Below the pieces are notes generated by a model, which saw nothing but the letters and a program-made list of their open reading frames with translations, searched no databases and was not told the DNA's origin. Below, one piece after another: positions 1 through 9,166 of a DNA stretch of 51,823 bases. Source of the stretch: CAYLPT01 sp964385645 (GTDB lineage Bacteria > Armatimonadota > Hebobacteria > Hebobacterales > Hebobacteraceae); assembly GCA_964385645.1 (NCBI GenBank), contig CAYLPT010000003.1, forward strand, positions 1 to 51,823, read 5' to 3'. The translations under genes and the position numbers were made by a program. Each line of letters opens with the position of its first letter. Positions within the stretch are counted from its first letter, which is position 1.

Positions 1-1
1 C

Positions 2-1501
2 CACATCCACGACAACCGGATCACCAGCAATGTGTCGGTCTGCACCAACCGACACGCCTACGACTCCTATGCCGTATGGATTGGGGGAGCAGCAACTGGG
101 GTGAGCTTCCACCACAACACTATCCGCGGGGGTCACGGCGGGATCGCTGTCACCAGAGGCAACGACGTCGCCATATACGAGAACGATATCAGCCACAGGT
201 GCCTTGCGGGCAACGGCTACGGTGTGACCCTCTACGCCCCACGAAACACTGTGGTGCGCGACAATCGCATCGTCAGCGAGGACGGGCTCGGCATACTGGT
301 TGACAACGAATACCAGAACGTAGAGATCACGGGGAACTACATTGACGTCCGGATGGTCCCGAAAGCTGAGGGGATATACGCGTGGGGTATCAAGTGCCGG
401 ACCTACCCAGAGGTCGCCAACCCCTATGGTCTCCGAGTGCGCGCCAATGTGATCACCTCGACCACCGGCGAAGGGTACCTCCCATGGGCGGCCGGCATCG
501 GGATCTACGACGGCCACCAACACCTCGGCAACGAGTACTCGAACAACGCCATCACGGCGATCTCAACGGACGCGACGAAGCGGGCGGCTGGGATCATAGT
601 CGCCGGGGCGAAGGCCGCCAACACCGGAACCGTGGTCTACGGCAACCGGATCGTCAGCAACCACGTGAATGTCAAGCTGTCCTCATCCGATGGCGAAGGC
701 GCTGACGGAATCCGGTTCGTCTCCAACACCCTGGTGAGGGCAGAGAACCCCGTAGACTACGCGACGCTGGGCGTGGGCCATTGGACGTGCTCGACTCTTG
801 ACACGGTCTTCCTAGACACCCGCACTGAGAACGGCGCTGACATCCATGATGCCATGCTCGTGCCCCGGAGCGGCGGCGGGGAGTACAGCTACTACGTGAG
901 CTGGTACCTGGACGTTGAGGTACGGAATGACGCGGGTCATCCGGTTGAGGGTGCTGCGGTGGTGGGGACCACGGCCTCCGAGGGCGAGGGAGGGGAGCGC
1001 GTTGTGCGCATGACCGACGCACGCGGCCTTGCGAGGCTGGAGCTAACGGAGTACTACAGACACGGCATGACCTGGCCCGCCACATCCGAGTACGAGCACC
1101 GTACGCCCCATGTTGTGACCGTCCACAAGGACGGCTACGAGCCCTGGTCTGACAGGGTCGTCATGGACGCCAGCAAGACCATCGGCGTCACGCTGGTGCC
1201 GGAGGAGGCCGCCGGCGAGCCTGACGTGTCGGTGCAGCTCTCGGCTGATCGTCCCGTCGTGGCTCCCGGGGAGGTCGTCACCTACACGATCGAGGTGCGG
1301 AACACGAGCACGAGCACCCTCGGGCCCGTGGTCGTGGTTGACCCGATCCCGGAGCACTGCGTGTATGTCCCGGGGAGCGCCAAGCTGGACGGTGTGCCAA
1401 TCAGCCCTGACCCCTACAGCGCGGGGCAGATGACCGTCGTTCTGGACACCGTGGAGCCAGGGCAGGCCAGGCGGGTGACCTTCCAGGTTGTCTTGCGGTA
1501 G
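2..1501 (+). CDS. Secreted right-handed beta-helix protein with C-terminal DUF11-like domain, 5' end outside window
   Basis: The frame is open to the left edge and the first codons (HIHDNRITSN) already read as a beta-helix rung, so the start lies upstream of the window; the first in-frame GTG at 32 is not the true start. Roughly residues 1-270 carry repeated turns of the type 'NxIxxxDGIxVxxN', as in polysaccharide lyases, epimerases and NosD-like proteins. A beta-sandwich of the carboxypeptidase-regulatory type follows (VEVRNDAGHPVEGAAV, ending in TDARGLARLEL), and the last ~95 residues look like a DUF11 domain (PDVSVQLSADRPVVAPGEVV). No C-terminal anchor is seen. It lies next to the polysaccharide locus, so a role in binding or trimming the polysaccharide is possible, but this is inference; no catalytic residues can be assigned. 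Confidence 0.8.
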   Translation, partial: HIHDNRITSNVSVCTNRHAYDSYAVWIGGAATGVSFHHNTIRGGHGGIAVTRGNDVAIYENDISHRCLAGNGYGVTLYAPRNTVVRDNRIVSEDGLGILVDNEYQNVEITGNYIDVRMVPKAEGIYAWGIKCRTYPEVANPYGLRVRANVITSTTGEGYLPWAAGIGIYDGHQHLGNEYSNNAITAISTDATKRAAGIIVAGAKAANTGTVVYGNRIVSNHVNVKLSSSDGEGADGIRFVSNTLVRAENPVDYATLGVGHWTCSTLDTVFLDTRTENGADIHDAMLVPRSGGGEYSYYVSWYLDVEVRNDAGHPVEGAAVVGTTASEGEGGERVVRMTDARGLARLELTEYYRHGMTWPATSEYEHRTPHVVTVHKDGYEPWSDRVVMDASKTIGVTLVPEEAAGEPDVSVQLSADRPVVAPGEVVTYTIEVRNTSTSTLGPVVVVDPIPEHCVYVPGSAKLDGVPISPDPYSAGQMTVVLDTVEPGQARRVTFQVVLR

Positions 1502-2576
1502 GCGCGCGCGGCGCGCTATCACACGCGCACCTTCGTGCCAGCTCCGCGATCGCGCGCATGCAGTCGTCTGTCGAGTAACCGCCACGCTCGATGCGCTCTC
1601 GTGCCTTTCGTCCCATCTCTGCGGCCAGGTCGGGTTGTGCCAGGAGCGACCGGAGAGCACGCCGCAGCGCGTCGGGGTCTCCCGAGGCGACTATGATGCC
1701 GCCGACGCCGTGCTCGATGTAGCCCTCGGCACCCCTAGAGTCGCAGAGAATGACGGGCTTGCCCATCGCCATCGCGTTCAAGTAGGTCTGCTGACCGCCT
1801 GAGTGCAGAAGACCGGCCTCCATGGGGACGACCACCACGCGAGCGCCGGCCATGAGTCGCCGGAACTCGGCGTGGTCGCAGGGTAGAACTCGCATGTTGT
1901 CCGGGATCGGTACGCCCTTGAACGCGGCGCGATTCGTCGTGGCTACGATCGTCCGGACTCCGAGGTCGCCGACCGCTAACGCTAGGGTGGCATAGTCCCT
2001 GTCGCCGTTGCCTCCGGAGAAGATGTAGCCGCCCGCGCTCACCTTGTACTCGTAGCCGAGGAGAGTGGTGTGGAAAGGCATGAAGACGAACTTGTGCTCG
2101 GGGATGCCGAAGGCGCGGGAGTAACTCTCCACCTCGTGCGCCGCCCAGACGACGAAGCGTGAGACTGAGCGAGACTCGACTTGCAGCTGAAGCGCCTTGA
2201 GGCATCTGATGACCGGCGACCGCGGCAGGTACCAGAGGCAGTCGACCATGACTGTTGGCAGCCGGCGACTGCAGAGAAGCGACTGGAGGAGCGCGAACAG
2301 ATTCCCCGTCGTATCGCTGGCGACGACCGCTGCCCGGAAGCGGTGTCGCTGCCGGAGCATACCCGCGGCCGTCAGGAACGCCCGGAAGACCCGCCCCGGG
2401 CGGCCGGCCCGCACGAGCACGCGGTCCAGGCGCCTCGGGATCCGGTAGCAGTAAGTGTTCTGGTGCCAGAAGCTACTGACGCGTGCAGGGATGTGGGTCA
2501 GCACATCCCGCTTCGGCACCTCAGGTGCGTACTTTGTGCTGCCGGGTCGTCGCGGGCCCACCGCCACCCCGCTCAT
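1401..2576 (-). CDS. Glycosyltransferase, GT4-like (GT-B fold)
   Basis: 391 aa. The C-terminal half has the donor-sugar side of a GT-B enzyme: YIFSGGNGDRDY at the start of the second Rossmann fold, then HSGGQQTYLNAMAMGKPVIL and GYIEHGVGGIIVASGDPDAL. The N-terminal half is divergent, so acceptor and sugar cannot be predicted. The ATG overlaps the stop of the upstream gene by four bases (2573-2576), which argues for translational coupling. It is the last gene of the polysaccharide operon. The final ~30 residues after RAIAELARR are Arg/Pro-rich, and the reading frame runs about 100 bases into the convergent beta-helix gene, so the native stop may have been lost. Confidence 0.8.
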   Translation of the reverse strand: MSGVAVGPRRPGSTKYAPEVPKRDVLTHIPARVSSFWHQNTYCYRIPRRLDRVLVRAGRPGRVFRAFLTAAGMLRQRHRFRAAVVASDTTGNLFALLQSLLCSRRLPTVMVDCLWYLPRSPVIRCLKALQLQVESRSVSRFVVWAAHEVESYSRAFGIPEHKFVFMPFHTTLLGYEYKVSAGGYIFSGGNGDRDYATLALAVGDLGVRTIVATTNRAAFKGVPIPDNMRVLPCDHAEFRRLMAGARVVVVPMEAGLLHSGGQQTYLNAMAMGKPVILCDSRGAEGYIEHGVGGIIVASGDPDALRRALRSLLAQPDLAAEMGRKARERIERGGYSTDDCMRAIAELARRCACDSAPRAPTARQPGRSPAWPALAPRCPERRSSAPRCRGQG

Positions 2577-3790
2577 GTCACGCGCTCCGAGCCCGCCTGA
2601 GGCTGTGGGGTGGGGCGGCAGTTCTGCTGCGGGTGCTCCGGCACTGCTGGAGCGCGGGAAGCCTCAACTCCTAAGCAGGATGAACGCGCGACCGCCTCGT
2701 ACAGCCGGAGGTTGCTTTCCACCATCGTCGAGAGCCTATAGCAGGTCAGCGCGCGCGCCTGCGCTGCCCTGCCCAGTCGCCTACGCCTGGCCGCGTCGCG
2801 AGCGAGGGAGAGGATATCAGAGGTGAGGGCTTGAGGGTTCCCGGCTGGGACCAGTACGCCGACAGACGGCGAGCCAATCACTTCGCTGTTGCCGCCAACC
2901 CGCGTGGCGACACACGGCAAGCCAGTCGCCATCGCCTCGAGTAGCACATTGGGCATGCCTTCCGAGAGCGACGGCAACACGAAGATGTCGAACTCCCGCA
3001 GTAGCTGAGGGACATCAGCCCGCGCGCCAAGGAAGTGGACGCGCCCGTTCAGCCCCAGCCGCGACGCCCGCATCCGTAGCGCTTCACCCTCGGAACCGCC
3101 GTCGTCTCCCACCAATACGAAGTGACACTGCGGGCGTGCCTTGACAACCTCAGCAGCCGCGTCGAGAAGATGCCGGTACCCCTTGATGGAGTGGAGCCGC
3201 CCCACCGTTCCCACTACGATCGCCTCCTCAGGAACCCCAAGCGACTGCAGCACGCCAGCCCCGGGCCCTGGGCGGAAGACTTCGGTGTCAACACCGTTGG
3301 GGACAACGGTGATGCGGCCCCTTCGTATGCGGGCGTACTGTGACAGCAGCTCTGCTGCTTCCTCTGACACAGCGGTGACCGCAGATGCCAGCCGCGCGGT
3401 CACCATCCACGCCAGTCGCCGGTACCAGGTTGCGAAATCGTAGTGGACGCTGCGGAGGCTCACGATGCACGGCAGGCTCGCGAGTCCTGCAGCCAGCGTC
3501 CCGTACACGCTCATGTGGAAGAGGAAGCTGTGCACGAGGTCAATGCGGTGGCGTCGCATTAGGGCAGCGAGCCGGAGTACCGAGGTTAGGTTCCAGCCTG
3601 TATAGCGGCGCGCGGGCCCGATGGGAATGACCTCAGCTCCGGCCTGGCGCGCAGCGTCGGCAAGCCAGCCGTCTCCTACGGACCCCAGGACCGGCACGAA
3701 CGGCGAGCCGCGGAGTCCCCGCATAAGCTGCATGATCGCGGTTTCGGTACCCCCCCGATCGGCCGTCTCAGTTAGGTAGAGGATGCGCAC
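2573..3790 (-). CDS. Glycosyltransferase family 4 protein
   Basis: 405 aa, GTG start. N-terminal acceptor domain begins MRILYLTETADRGGTETAIM, the typical GT4 opening with a Gly-rich loop; HSFLFHMSVYGTLAAGL follows. The C-terminal domain has VGTVGRLHSIKGYRHLLDA and the nucleotide-sugar motif EGMPNVLLEAMATGLP with the E-x7-E pair, followed by GGNSEVI. These are standard retaining GT4 features; the transferred sugar is unknown. The last ~40 residues (Pro/Gln-rich) lie outside the fold. Five bases separate it from the CapK-like gene upstream, and it overlaps the next glycosyltransferase by four bases, so it belongs to the long polysaccharide transcript. Confidence 0.88.
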   Translation of the reverse strand: MRILYLTETADRGGTETAIMQLMRGLRGSPFVPVLGSVGDGWLADAARQAGAEVIPIGPARRYTGWNLTSVLRLAALMRRHRIDLVHSFLFHMSVYGTLAAGLASLPCIVSLRSVHYDFATWYRRLAWMVTARLASAVTAVSEEAAELLSQYARIRRGRITVVPNGVDTEVFRPGPGAGVLQSLGVPEEAIVVGTVGRLHSIKGYRHLLDAAAEVVKARPQCHFVLVGDDGGSEGEALRMRASRLGLNGRVHFLGARADVPQLLREFDIFVLPSLSEGMPNVLLEAMATGLPCVATRVGGNSEVIGSPSVGVLVPAGNPQALTSDILSLARDAARRRRLGRAAQARALTCYRLSTMVESNLRLYEAVARSSCLGVEASRAPAVPEHPQQNCRPTPQPQAGSERVT

Positions 3791-3795
3791 CGCAC

Positions 3796-5184
3796 CTACT
3801 TCCGAGGTTCGCGGGCCGCGCTGGTACCAGCAGACTCAACGAGCGCCGCGCGCGACTCGCAGAAGAGGTACTTGCCGGAGGGGGCGCGGGGGATCGCGGC
3901 GACCTTCTGGACCGTGACTGGGACGTTATCACCCAGCAGCGTCCGGACGGCATCCCGGATGGCCGCTTCGTGTTCGGGGCCGAAGCCATTCCGAGGCAGA
4001 GCGCGGACCTCCATACTCAGGTCCTCCGACTGGACGTACTGAAGCTGCGCGGGGACGTCCACGCAGTGATCCAGGGCGTGACCCGACACCACTGTGCCGC
4101 TCGCTGTGACCAGCAGCGCGCTCTGCCGGCCCGCCAGCCCGGCAAGCAGGGGATGCTGGAGCCCACACGGACAGGGGTGCCGCGCCCAGGCCGCCACATC
4201 GCCGGTGTCGTAGCGGATGAGCGGCATACCGTATGCCTCCAGGTCCGTAGCGACGAGCGTGCCGACCTCGCCAGGCGAGGCGGGCGCTCCGCCTTCAGTC
4301 AGGACCTCGAGCCGCAGGGTGAACATGTTGACGTGGAGACCGCGGTGCCGCCGGCACTCCGTTGCGATGAGGCCGAGCTCCCGACTGCCGTACTCGTTGA
4401 AGACCTCGCCTCCCAGAAGTGCCTGGATGGACTTCCTTTGATGGTCATATAGGGGCTCTGCCGTGCAGGCGATCGCGGGGACCTTCAGGTCAACGCCATG
4501 ATCGGCTGCCCACTCTGCCACGTACCGGATGGCCTCCGTATATCCCCGCAGTAGGGTCGGGCGCAGCCGTCGCAGGCGGAGTACGAAGCGCTTCACGTCG
4601 TTATCCGCCAGGCGGAAGGCGTTGAGAACCAGAGGCCGTCTCATCGCGTACGCAGCTGCGCGGTAGCGCCACGACGGTCGAGCGAAGTCCTGGGGGGCCC
4701 CCCAGACGACGGCGTACGGGTCGCCGGGCCGCCACCCGTACCAGCGCGCGAAGGCAGCGTGACTGGCCCAGTGCATGTCTCTGCAACGCCGGTCTCGTTT
4801 GAAGTGCATGGGGATGCCGGTTGTACCGCCCGTGAAAGCATCCACCAGCTCGCTTCCTGGTATGTTGCGCGCTGTGAGGTCGGGGAGGTGGTTCCTGATG
4901 TCTTGCTTCGTCAGTATCGGGAGCTTCCGAAGATCGTCGAAGTCCTTGATGTCGCGCGGTCTGAGGCCGCGTTCGTCGAAGACCCGGCGGTAGTAGGGCA
5001 CGTTCTCATAGGCATGCTTCAGCAGGCGTTCCAGCTTCCGCCACTGCCGTTCGGCAATCTCGTCTGCCGAGAGGAACTCCCATGCCGCGATCCGCCTTGC
5101 GTACGATTGGCCGTGTGTGCCCCCCTTCAGCGCGGCGTATAGCGGGATCACCAAGTGCCTCGCGATCGGCGCGTACCAGTCCAT
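3796..5184 (-). CDS. CapK/PaaK-like adenylate-forming enzyme (first of two)
   Basis: 462 aa from the ATG at 5184; the open frame continues further upstream, but that part overlaps the neighbouring gene and is Ser/Arg-rich shadow. PaaK-like layout: EIAERQWRKLERLLKHAYENV, then PYYRRVF, the phosphate loop AFTGGTTGIP, the A5-type motif EYGSRELGLIATEC and the aspartate motif YGMPLIRYDTGDVA, followed by CPCG. Family members activate carboxylic acids as adenylates. In capsule and EPS loci the CapK subgroup accompanies acyl or amino-acid decoration of the sugar, but the substrate here is not predictable. It sits four bases downstream of a paralogue, suggesting tandem duplication with divergence. Confidence 0.85.
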   Translation of the reverse strand: MDWYAPIARHLVIPLYAALKGGTHGQSYARRIAAWEFLSADEIAERQWRKLERLLKHAYENVPYYRRVFDERGLRPRDIKDFDDLRKLPILTKQDIRNHLPDLTARNIPGSELVDAFTGGTTGIPMHFKRDRRCRDMHWASHAAFARWYGWRPGDPYAVVWGAPQDFARPSWRYRAAAYAMRRPLVLNAFRLADNDVKRFVLRLRRLRPTLLRGYTEAIRYVAEWAADHGVDLKVPAIACTAEPLYDHQRKSIQALLGGEVFNEYGSRELGLIATECRRHRGLHVNMFTLRLEVLTEGGAPASPGEVGTLVATDLEAYGMPLIRYDTGDVAAWARHPCPCGLQHPLLAGLAGRQSALLVTASGTVVSGHALDHCVDVPAQLQYVQSEDLSMEVRALPRNGFGPEHEAAIRDAVRTLLGDNVPVTVQKVAAIPRAPSGKYLFCESRAALVESAGTSAAREPRK

Positions 5185-5188
5185 GGCC

Positions 5189-6571
5189 TTACCTGACGAT
5201 TCCGTCTGCTTCGGCAGCGCTCCGCGACGCGATCTCGCACACCGTAAAGCGGTACTTGCCCGATACTGTGCGCTCGATGCGCGCGGGATAAGCAAACTCG
5301 ACGGTGACCGGCCCAAGGTAGGTGAGAAGGCGGCGCCGCACCTCGTCCGCGAGGGACTCGGGCAGCCTCCTGCCGCCCTCAACACGCACTTCGACGCGGC
5401 CCTGGTTGTCCTGGCGGAGCTGGACGGTGCCAAGTTCGGGGAGATCGCGTGTCATAAGGGTCAGCGCAGCCCCCGAGACCATCCGACCGTCTGCGCTCAG
5501 CAGGAAGTCGGTGGTGCGGGAGCCAGCCAGCCTGAGGCGCGGGAGCGCTCGCCCGCAAGGGCAGGGCCGATCCAGCAACTGACCGAAGTCGCCAATATCG
5601 TACCGGATGAACGGCATTCCATAGCTGTTGAGCTTCGTCACCAGGACACGCCCTATGCCCTGCTGGTCAGGGTCGGCGATCTCGACGTAGACGTCTTCGG
5701 CGGCAATGTGTAGGCCGTCCCTGACCTCACACTCACTGGCGATCAGCCCGGTTTCGCGCGCCCCATAGCGGTCGAAGGCAGGACAGCCAGTGACCTCCTC
5801 GATCAACCTACGATTCCCCGGTGTGAGGGCCTCGGCCGACGAGACAATGGAGCGGAGGGAGGGGATGAGCAGGCCGCGATCACTCAGCACTCGCGCGAAC
5901 TCAGCCAGGGCGCCTGCATAGCCGAAGACGACCCGCGCCCGCCAACGCCGCAGCGCGAGGCCGAACCGGCGAAGGCCGTCACTAGTGACATCGAAGGCGT
6001 TGAGGGAGAGCGTGGGCGTCAGCAGGGCGGAGGCCACGCGCTCGCGGAGAGCAGGCGACCCGTTCAGGTCCCGCGGCGCGCCCCAGATAACGCCAGCTCG
6101 GTCACCGACATCCCACGCGGCCCAGCGGTTGTGGCGCCAGGCCGTGGCGGCACGGAGTGCCGTCTCGTCGCGGTCCATGCAGAACCGCACCGGTCGGCCG
6201 CATGACCCGCCTGTGGCGTTCTCCACCACGCAGGTCTCCCATCCGTTGGCGATGAGCCTGCTGGCGTGCTCGCGCAGGTCATCCCGGGTCAGCGGCGACA
6301 GTGCACGAAGGTCATCGAGCGACTGGATGTCCTGTGGCGAGAGTCCGGCCTGTCTGAACCGCTCCCTGTAGAACCGCACATGGCTGAAAGCGTGAGCCGC
6401 GAGCGCCTGAACCCGCGCAAGCTGAAGGGCGGCGATCTCCTCTTGCGACCACCACTGGCTCCGCTCGAGCGCCCGAAGCCGCCGCGCCACCGTGCCCCAG
6501 AAGCCGTTGCCGGAGAAGGAGGCCACCGCGGGGAAGGCGAGGGAGCGCATCAGGGCAGCCCGCGCGCTCAT
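5189..6571 (-). CDS. CapK/PaaK-like adenylate-forming enzyme (second of two)
   Basis: 460 aa. Same layout as its downstream neighbour: HAFSHVRFYRERFRQAGLS, phosphate loop ENATGGSCGRPVRF, RYGARETGLIASECEV, and SYGMPFIRYDIGDFGQ followed by CPCG. The phosphate loop reads GGSCGRP where the family normally has a Thr/Ser-Gly-Gly-Thr-Thr-Gly-type sequence, so ATP handling may differ from the first copy. The ATG overlaps the stop of the O-antigen ligase-like gene (ATGA, 6568-6571). It is probably an acid-activating enzyme for modification of the polysaccharide; the alternative is a catalytically weakened paralogue. Confidence 0.85.
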   Translation of the reverse strand: MSARAALMRSLAFPAVASFSGNGFWGTVARRLRALERSQWWSQEEIAALQLARVQALAAHAFSHVRFYRERFRQAGLSPQDIQSLDDLRALSPLTRDDLREHASRLIANGWETCVVENATGGSCGRPVRFCMDRDETALRAATAWRHNRWAAWDVGDRAGVIWGAPRDLNGSPALRERVASALLTPTLSLNAFDVTSDGLRRFGLALRRWRARVVFGYAGALAEFARVLSDRGLLIPSLRSIVSSAEALTPGNRRLIEEVTGCPAFDRYGARETGLIASECEVRDGLHIAAEDVYVEIADPDQQGIGRVLVTKLNSYGMPFIRYDIGDFGQLLDRPCPCGRALPRLRLAGSRTTDFLLSADGRMVSGAALTLMTRDLPELGTVQLRQDNQGRVEVRVEGGRRLPESLADEVRRRLLTYLGPVTVEFAYPARIERTVSGKYRFTVCEIASRSAAEADGIVR

Positions 6572-7995
6572 GCCGCCTGCTCCGCTGTTAGCACGGTCTT
6601 ACCGGCCGCGACGGCCTCGGTCTGAGTGAGCCGATCAAGGATGACCGTCAGGGCGGCGACGAAGTAGTAGGTGAAGCTGGCGAGGTTGTGACCAGCGAGG
6701 CCGGTGATGAGGCGGCTCCAGATCGCGATGGTCATCGCCCACGCGAGGTAGTACTCCAGCCGCCACTCGCCGCCGGCGTCCCTCAGGCGCCGGCGGATCG
6801 CACTCTGTGTCCCCAGCACAGCGACGATGAAGAACAGAAACGCGGCGCCGCCTACGACCCCCGTCTCGCCAAGAACCTGGTAGTAGACGCTGTGGGCGTT
6901 GTGCCAAGTGCTGCCGTACAGCTCATGGCTGGCGGTGCCGAAGTTGCCGATACCCGCGCCGAACAGCGGGTGGTCGAGGAACATCTCCCGCCCAACCCGC
7001 CAGTGAGCCCTGCGCGTCTGGTAGGTGACCTCCTCAGTATAGGTCAGGATCGAGCGCATCCGCTCCTGCTGCTGAGGCGGGGTCAGGATCCACATCACCG
7101 CTGTCAGGACAACGATGGCGCCGGCAGTGACCATCCTGCGGCGGCCGGCAAGCGGTAGAAGCGCCAGGACCCCGGCCAGGCCAATGAACCCGGCGCGGGA
7201 TCCGGTCAGAGGCACTGTGATCAGGATCAGCATCGCGATGGAACCTGCGAGCAGCCGCGGCACGATCCGCCGCGCATGGAGCGCCAGGACGAACGCGAAT
7301 GGGAGCCCCGCGATGAACAGACCGGCGAGGGTGTTGGGGTCTCCGAACGTGTCCGTCATGCCGATGGCGCGGTCAATGCCCTGAACGAACTTGACCTCCT
7401 CGTGGGTCACGAAGCCACGGTAGGACCAGAGGACCTGATAGCCTGTGCAGAGGAGGAACGCCCACGAGACCAGGTGGAACTGCCGCCTGGCAGTTACGAT
7501 GGCGACCAGAAGGAAGTAGCCCAGGACCATCTTCGCGAAGTCGCCGGTGGAAACAAGTGAGCCATACCTCCAGTACGCCATCGGGATGCTCGCTGCAAGG
7601 GCGAGCAACAATCCGAGCATAGCGGCATGGAGACGATGCCGGCCTATGGCGCCCTTGCCTTCGGCGACCAGTATGCGCGCCGTCAGGCTAACGAGCAGCA
7701 CCGCGACCACGAAGCGCTCTGGCCGGAATGCCGCGAGGGCCGGGATCACCTCACCGGGACGCAGGAACTGTACCAGCACATAGGCCACCGCCCCCACGAG
7801 CGGCTGACAGAAGGCGCCAACGCCGATGCCAAGCAGGATGGCCGCGCCGATGGCATACATCGGCTCGGCCGTCAGCACGATCAGCCCAAGGGCAGCACCC
7901 ACCGGTGCAGCGAGCAACCAGCGGGGCCACACAAGCGGCCCACGGCGCAGGTGCGCGAGATAGCCGCGGGCGGCCGGGGACTGCGAGAGGCTCAT
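6568..7995 (-). CDS. O-antigen ligase/polymerase family membrane protein (Wzy/WaaL type)
   Basis: 475 aa from the ATG at 7995, chosen because GGAGG lies about eight bases upstream; the longer open frame adds only a low-complexity N-terminus. About twelve hydrophobic segments. The Wzy_C signature is clear: a large extracytoplasmic loop with PLFGAGIGNFGTASHELYG and then HNAHSVYYQVLGETGVVGG, preceded by GMTDTFGDPNTLAGLFIAGL. Members polymerise or ligate undecaprenyl-linked oligosaccharides on the outer face of the inner membrane. With a flippase and a Wzc-like copolymerase in the same locus, a Wzy polymerase role is the best reading. Confidence 0.87.
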   Translation of the reverse strand: MSLSQSPAARGYLAHLRRGPLVWPRWLLAAPVGAALGLIVLTAEPMYAIGAAILLGIGVGAFCQPLVGAVAYVLVQFLRPGEVIPALAAFRPERFVVAVLLVSLTARILVAEGKGAIGRHRLHAAMLGLLLALAASIPMAYWRYGSLVSTGDFAKMVLGYFLLVAIVTARRQFHLVSWAFLLCTGYQVLWSYRGFVTHEEVKFVQGIDRAIGMTDTFGDPNTLAGLFIAGLPFAFVLALHARRIVPRLLAGSIAMLILITVPLTGSRAGFIGLAGVLALLPLAGRRRMVTAGAIVVLTAVMWILTPPQQQERMRSILTYTEEVTYQTRRAHWRVGREMFLDHPLFGAGIGNFGTASHELYGSTWHNAHSVYYQVLGETGVVGGAAFLFFIVAVLGTQSAIRRRLRDAGGEWRLEYYLAWAMTIAIWSRLITGLAGHNLASFTYYFVAALTVILDRLTQTEAVAAGKTVLTAEQAA

Positions 7996-8161
7996 GCAGG
8001 CAACCTCCGCATGACGGGGATGACGAGCAGGCGCGGGCGGCGATCGTCGACACTCCCCCTTGGGCCAGCGTGGCGGCCATCGTCTGTCGTTATCGACCCC
8101 TGCGTTGCCGTCCACAGATGCCAGGCAGGGCTCTCGGTTAAGGTCTCTACGGAACCGCGGG

Positions 8162-9166
8162 TCACGGAAGCCATCCTTGAGACGATGTCAGGACGGCAGC
8201 GGCAGCACTGATAACAGTTCGCACGCGCCTCTTCGCGCGCCAGAGCCTGGCCAACTCCCTCTCCCCGCCTAATGCCGCAACTGCAGCGTCACACGCCAAG
8301 AGAGGCAGTCCGCTACGCAGTGCCACCCACGACTCATGCAAGAGCCTCACCCGCGCATGCCAGCCGTCCCCTTCTCGCCACAGCGCGAGAGCGTGGTATA
8401 TGCGCGCCCTGCAGCACCACCCCTGGAGGGCACGCCGTTCTGAGCGAGTCAGCCCCCGGTAGGAACGCAGGGCGTTGTCACCAAGCCGCACCCAATGAAC
8501 GGTCGAGCGCGATCCAGACCGACAGAGACTGCCCCTTGCAGCCCGAAAGGCGGCGACCACTGCGTCAACGTAGCCGATCGGGGTCTCGCGAGCCACACGC
8601 CACCACATTTCGCTGTCTTGGCCACTGAGTATCTGCTCGTCAAAAGGGCCGGCCCTTTCGAGAGCGCTCCGCCGAATGGTGACCGTCGGTGTCGTCATCA
8701 TCTGATGGTCACAGAGTGCCGCGAAGATGCGGCCGCTACGCCCTCCCCCATGGGCCGCGACCCAGAGCCCAGACGATGCCGTTGCACCCAGCCCAAGATG
8801 CCTCACCTCGGCATACGCCGCCCCGTACTCGGGATGGTCGTCCAGGAACCGCACTGCGCTCTCGAGTCTGTTGGGCAGGTAAAGGTCGTCCGAGTCGAGG
8901 AAAGCGATGTACTCGCCTTGGCTGGCGCGGATGCCGTCGTTGCGGGCGGTGCCGGTGCCGCCGTTGATCTGCCGGTAGATAACCCGGATCCTGTCGGGGT
9001 ACCGACGCGCGTAGTCGTCGAGGACCTCGTGGGTGTTGTCGGTGGAGGCGTCGTCCACCACGATGATCTCGAAGTCCCGGTAGCTCTGGGCAAGGACGCT
9101 CTCGATCGCCTCGCCCACGATGTGAGCCCGGTTGTAGGTCGGGATGATCACGGAGACGCGTGGCAT
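8162..9166 (-). CDS. Glycosyltransferase family 2 protein
   Basis: 334 aa if the ATG at 9166 is used; it overlaps the upstream stop by one base (TGATG), a common coupling arrangement. An ATG at 9187 would add seven residues. GT-A fold: PRVSVIIPTYNR, then VVDDASTDNT, GGTGTARNDGI, the metal-binding FLDSDDLYLPNRLE, and GQDSEMWWRVA as the probable base region. The first ~210 residues are the transferase; the C-terminal part is Arg/Trp-rich without a recognisable domain. It is an inverting enzyme adding one sugar to the lipid-linked repeat unit; donor unknown. A 166-base gap separates it from the ligase gene. Confidence 0.9.
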   Translation of the reverse strand: MPRVSVIIPTYNRAHIVGEAIESVLAQSYRDFEIIVVDDASTDNTHEVLDDYARRYPDRIRVIYRQINGGTGTARNDGIRASQGEYIAFLDSDDLYLPNRLESAVRFLDDHPEYGAAYAEVRHLGLGATASSGLWVAAHGGGRSGRIFAALCDHQMMTTPTVTIRRSALERAGPFDEQILSGQDSEMWWRVARETPIGYVDAVVAAFRAARGSLCRSGSRSTVHWVRLGDNALRSYRGLTRSERRALQGWCCRARIYHALALWREGDGWHARVRLLHESWVALRSGLPLLACDAAVAALGGERELARLWRAKRRVRTVISAAAAVLTSSQGWLP

